Assembly: GCA_025403435.1 (NCBI GenBank)
Contig: CM046341.1
Span: 9,819,219-9,883,218 of the forward strand
Source: Artocarpus heterophyllus
Taxonomy: Eukaryota > Streptophyta > Magnoliopsida > Rosales > Moraceae
Direction: 5' to 3'
DNA: 64,000 nucleotides
The notes beneath the pieces are model-generated. The model saw only the letters and a list, made by a program, of their open reading frames with translations. It did not search any database and was not told the DNA's origin. Numbering within the stretch: the stretch's first letter is position 1; every line of letters starts with the position of its first letter. A program made the position numbers and the translations under genes. Below, in pieces: positions 61,983-64,000 of this stretch.

Positions 61983-64000
61983 ATGAAATCTTCTACTCGG
62001 CTTGACTCAGCCGTGTTTCAGCTCACACCAACTCGGACAAGGTAATAATGGGTTTTCTCAGCTTATTATTGGGTTGCTTCTTTTTTTTTATCACAAGATT
62101 GATTAGAATTTTATTGTTTCTTAAACGATCTGAATGGTGTGTGTTTACATTATTGGCTTTGGATCTTTTGGGTTTGAAGTTTTATTTTTGTGCTTTTTAA
62201 GGAAAGTTCTTCAATTCTTATTGTTTTTATTTTCTTTTTCTTTTTGTCGAGGTTCATTTTTGTAATTCAGTCCTGTAAATTTTCTGGGTCCGAGCTTTTG
62301 GAAGACCATGAGTTATATTGTTGCTTTATCTTTAAAGTTTGGCTTTGGGTTGTTTTATTGCTGTTTTTTGTTTTCTTTTTTGATTAAATTTTTTAATTTT
62401 GTCTTTTTGTGAATGGAATTAAGGTACACTATCATATATAACTCAGATTGTGCTTTGTGGGAAAAAACATCTGTGATGATCACAAACGTCGTGATCCCAC
62501 AATAGAAACTGTACTTTTGCAGCTTACCCCATTTTTTGTATTGTAAATATATTATGACTCGTGTTGTTGAATTGTTTAGATGTGATTTGGTTATATCTGC
62601 AAATGGGAAGACAGAGAAGATAGCCTCGGGCTTACTGAATCCATTTCTTGCCCACTTGAAAACCGCACAAGAACAGATAGCCAAAGGGGGTTATTCCATT
62701 ATTCTTGAGCCTGAGCCTGGCAGTGATGTTTCATGGTTCACAAAGGGTACAGTTGAAAGGTTTGTATTTCTATCTTAATATCAGGGAAAGTTTAACATAT
62801 TATATAGCTGCCTTTATTAGTAGTTTGAATTGATTTGTATCATTTTTCAAATTAGGCAATACTTGATTTCAGGAAATTTGATGGTATTAGGTACTTATCA
62901 GATTTTGTGATTGGTATTTATATGGAGCTCACTCATGGCGCTCTTTTCCGGTCAATCTTATCTCTTTTCGTGGTCCGTTAATGTGGCATATTGCCATAAA
63001 ATTTTACTTGTATAGTATATATAAGTTCACTCTGCAATAAAACACTAACTGGATGTTAGCACTTAACATTGAAATTTACCTTAGATCAATGGGTCTGTTG
63101 TAGTTTAGAGATAAGCAGTGCCGGGAATTTCATCTTTTTATCCCAACTTTCTTGTACCATCTCACGTGGTAGGTGAGTTGTCATCTTTTCATTGGTAGAT
63201 GTGTCTTTTTAGTATTATTTGGCGTGGCAATTTTCAAACACCTGCCAATGAAAAAATGACAACTCACATGCTACGTTTGTTGGTATCAAGAAGGTGATTG
63301 GGACCCCCTGGCAAAGAATGCCCTATTCATGTCATCAGGTGTCAAATTATTTATCCTTTATTTCCATTCTTCAAAGCTGATTTGTACTTTTGTATAGATT
63401 TGTACGTTTTGTGAGCACTCCAGAAGTACTGGAACGAGTGTACACCTTAGAATCTGAGATATTACAGATTGAGGAGGCAATTGCAATTCAAGGAAACAAT
63501 GAAACGGCCCCCAGCGCTGTAAGTATAATTCATTGGTTAAAAGAATCAGATTTTGTATGATATTGTCTCAGAAAGGTCAATGTCAGTTTTTTCTTACATG
63601 GCAGGTAGAAGAAAGTCCGGCAAAACCAACAGAAAGTATTGAAGGTACCATGAAAAAGGGTCACGAGGTGGGAATTTAGGTTGGCCCGAGGTGTCGGGGA
63701 TTGGGTTAAAGGAGGAGTTAGGAAAAAGAAGAGGCTTTCTTTACTCTCCTTTTTTTCCCCCTTTCTAAAAGCTTCTTTTTGTATATTTCGCTTTCCATGT
63801 CATATTTTCCTCATGTTTTTGAGGGAAATTTTTTGTTGATGAAGTTTTGTACATTGAATATACTATTTGTATTGCATTCTTCGTTTGGAAAACTACATGT
63901 TTAATCTTTAAATTGGTTTTTCAATAGCTTCAAATGATTTTGGACAGGAACAAGAACTTTGCCGGATAACGGTGATGAGAAAGCAATTGTTCTTTACAAG
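61983..64000 (+). CDS. COP1-interacting protein 7-like protein (5' part, runs off window)
   Basis: Five coding exons: 61983-62041, 62580-62759, 63398-63518, 63605-63644 and 63948 to beyond 64000. They join in frame to 151 visible residues. Landmarks are [20 protein letters not shown], then [76 protein letters not shown] and [10 protein letters not shown]. These are the conserved N-terminal blocks of the plant CIP7 / CIP7-related family. CIP7 was found as a nuclear COP1 partner that promotes light-induced gene expression. The sequence looks closer to the CIP7-related branch than to CIP7 itself, judged by memory of the family. Family members are around 1,000 residues or more, so most of the gene is outside the window. 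The ATG was chosen because the family begins with this block. No lesion seen. Confidence 0.9.

Overview
The window is nuclear DNA of a flowering plant, probably a woody eudicot. The support is spliced genes with GT/AG introns, plant-type protein families (a casein kinase 1-like kinase, an EAR-motif C2H2 zinc finger protein, a plant ENTH protein, a COP1-interacting-protein-7-like protein), AT-rich spacers, and many degraded plant transposons (Ty1/copia, LTR fragments, CACTA, hAT and Tourist-like MITEs). No tRNA, rRNA, CRISPR array or bacterial-type operon was recognised. I cannot name the species.

Left flank (1-20.5 kb): 1-7.8 kb is intergenic DNA with several Tourist-like MITEs and an LTR with a decayed internal fragment. 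An intact 14-exon casein kinase 1-like gene (coding 8615-13613, 464 aa) follows. 13.6-20.5 kb holds a microsatellite, a decayed LINE ribonuclease H fragment and a thrice-repeated ~150-bp unit.

Centre (20.6-56 kb): a single-exon C2H2/EAR zinc finger gene (20662-21282) ends just before a large rearranged region. About 15.7 kb (A-B-C, 21384-37108) is followed by an extra copy of only its middle part (B', 37109-40479) and then a second full copy (A'-B''-C', 40480-55968), all in direct orientation. A and C are therefore present twice and B three times. A carries a gag-only copia remnant, a CACTA foldback element and exons 1-2 of an ENTH gene. B carries ENTH exons 3-4 and the gene's downstream region. 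C carries a decayed copia RT/RNase H segment. The left breakpoint lies in the 3' untranslated region of the zinc finger gene.

The three ENTH copies: copies 1 and 3 keep an open ENTH domain with good splice sites. All three share the same apparent one-base frameshift just after the domain, so the predicted proteins are 190 aa and lose a conserved-looking ~160-residue tail. Copy 2 lacks exons 1-2 and has extra stop codons. Changes unique to one unit (a nested solo LTR, a MITE, small tandem duplications) appear to post-date the duplication.

Right flank (56-64 kb): MITEs, including an hAT-type element with a near-perfect 8-bp target duplication, then the first five coding exons of a COP1-interacting-protein-7-like gene (from 61983) that runs off the end. 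The genes do not form a pathway. The main interest is the duplication architecture and the transposon insertions that give its relative timing.
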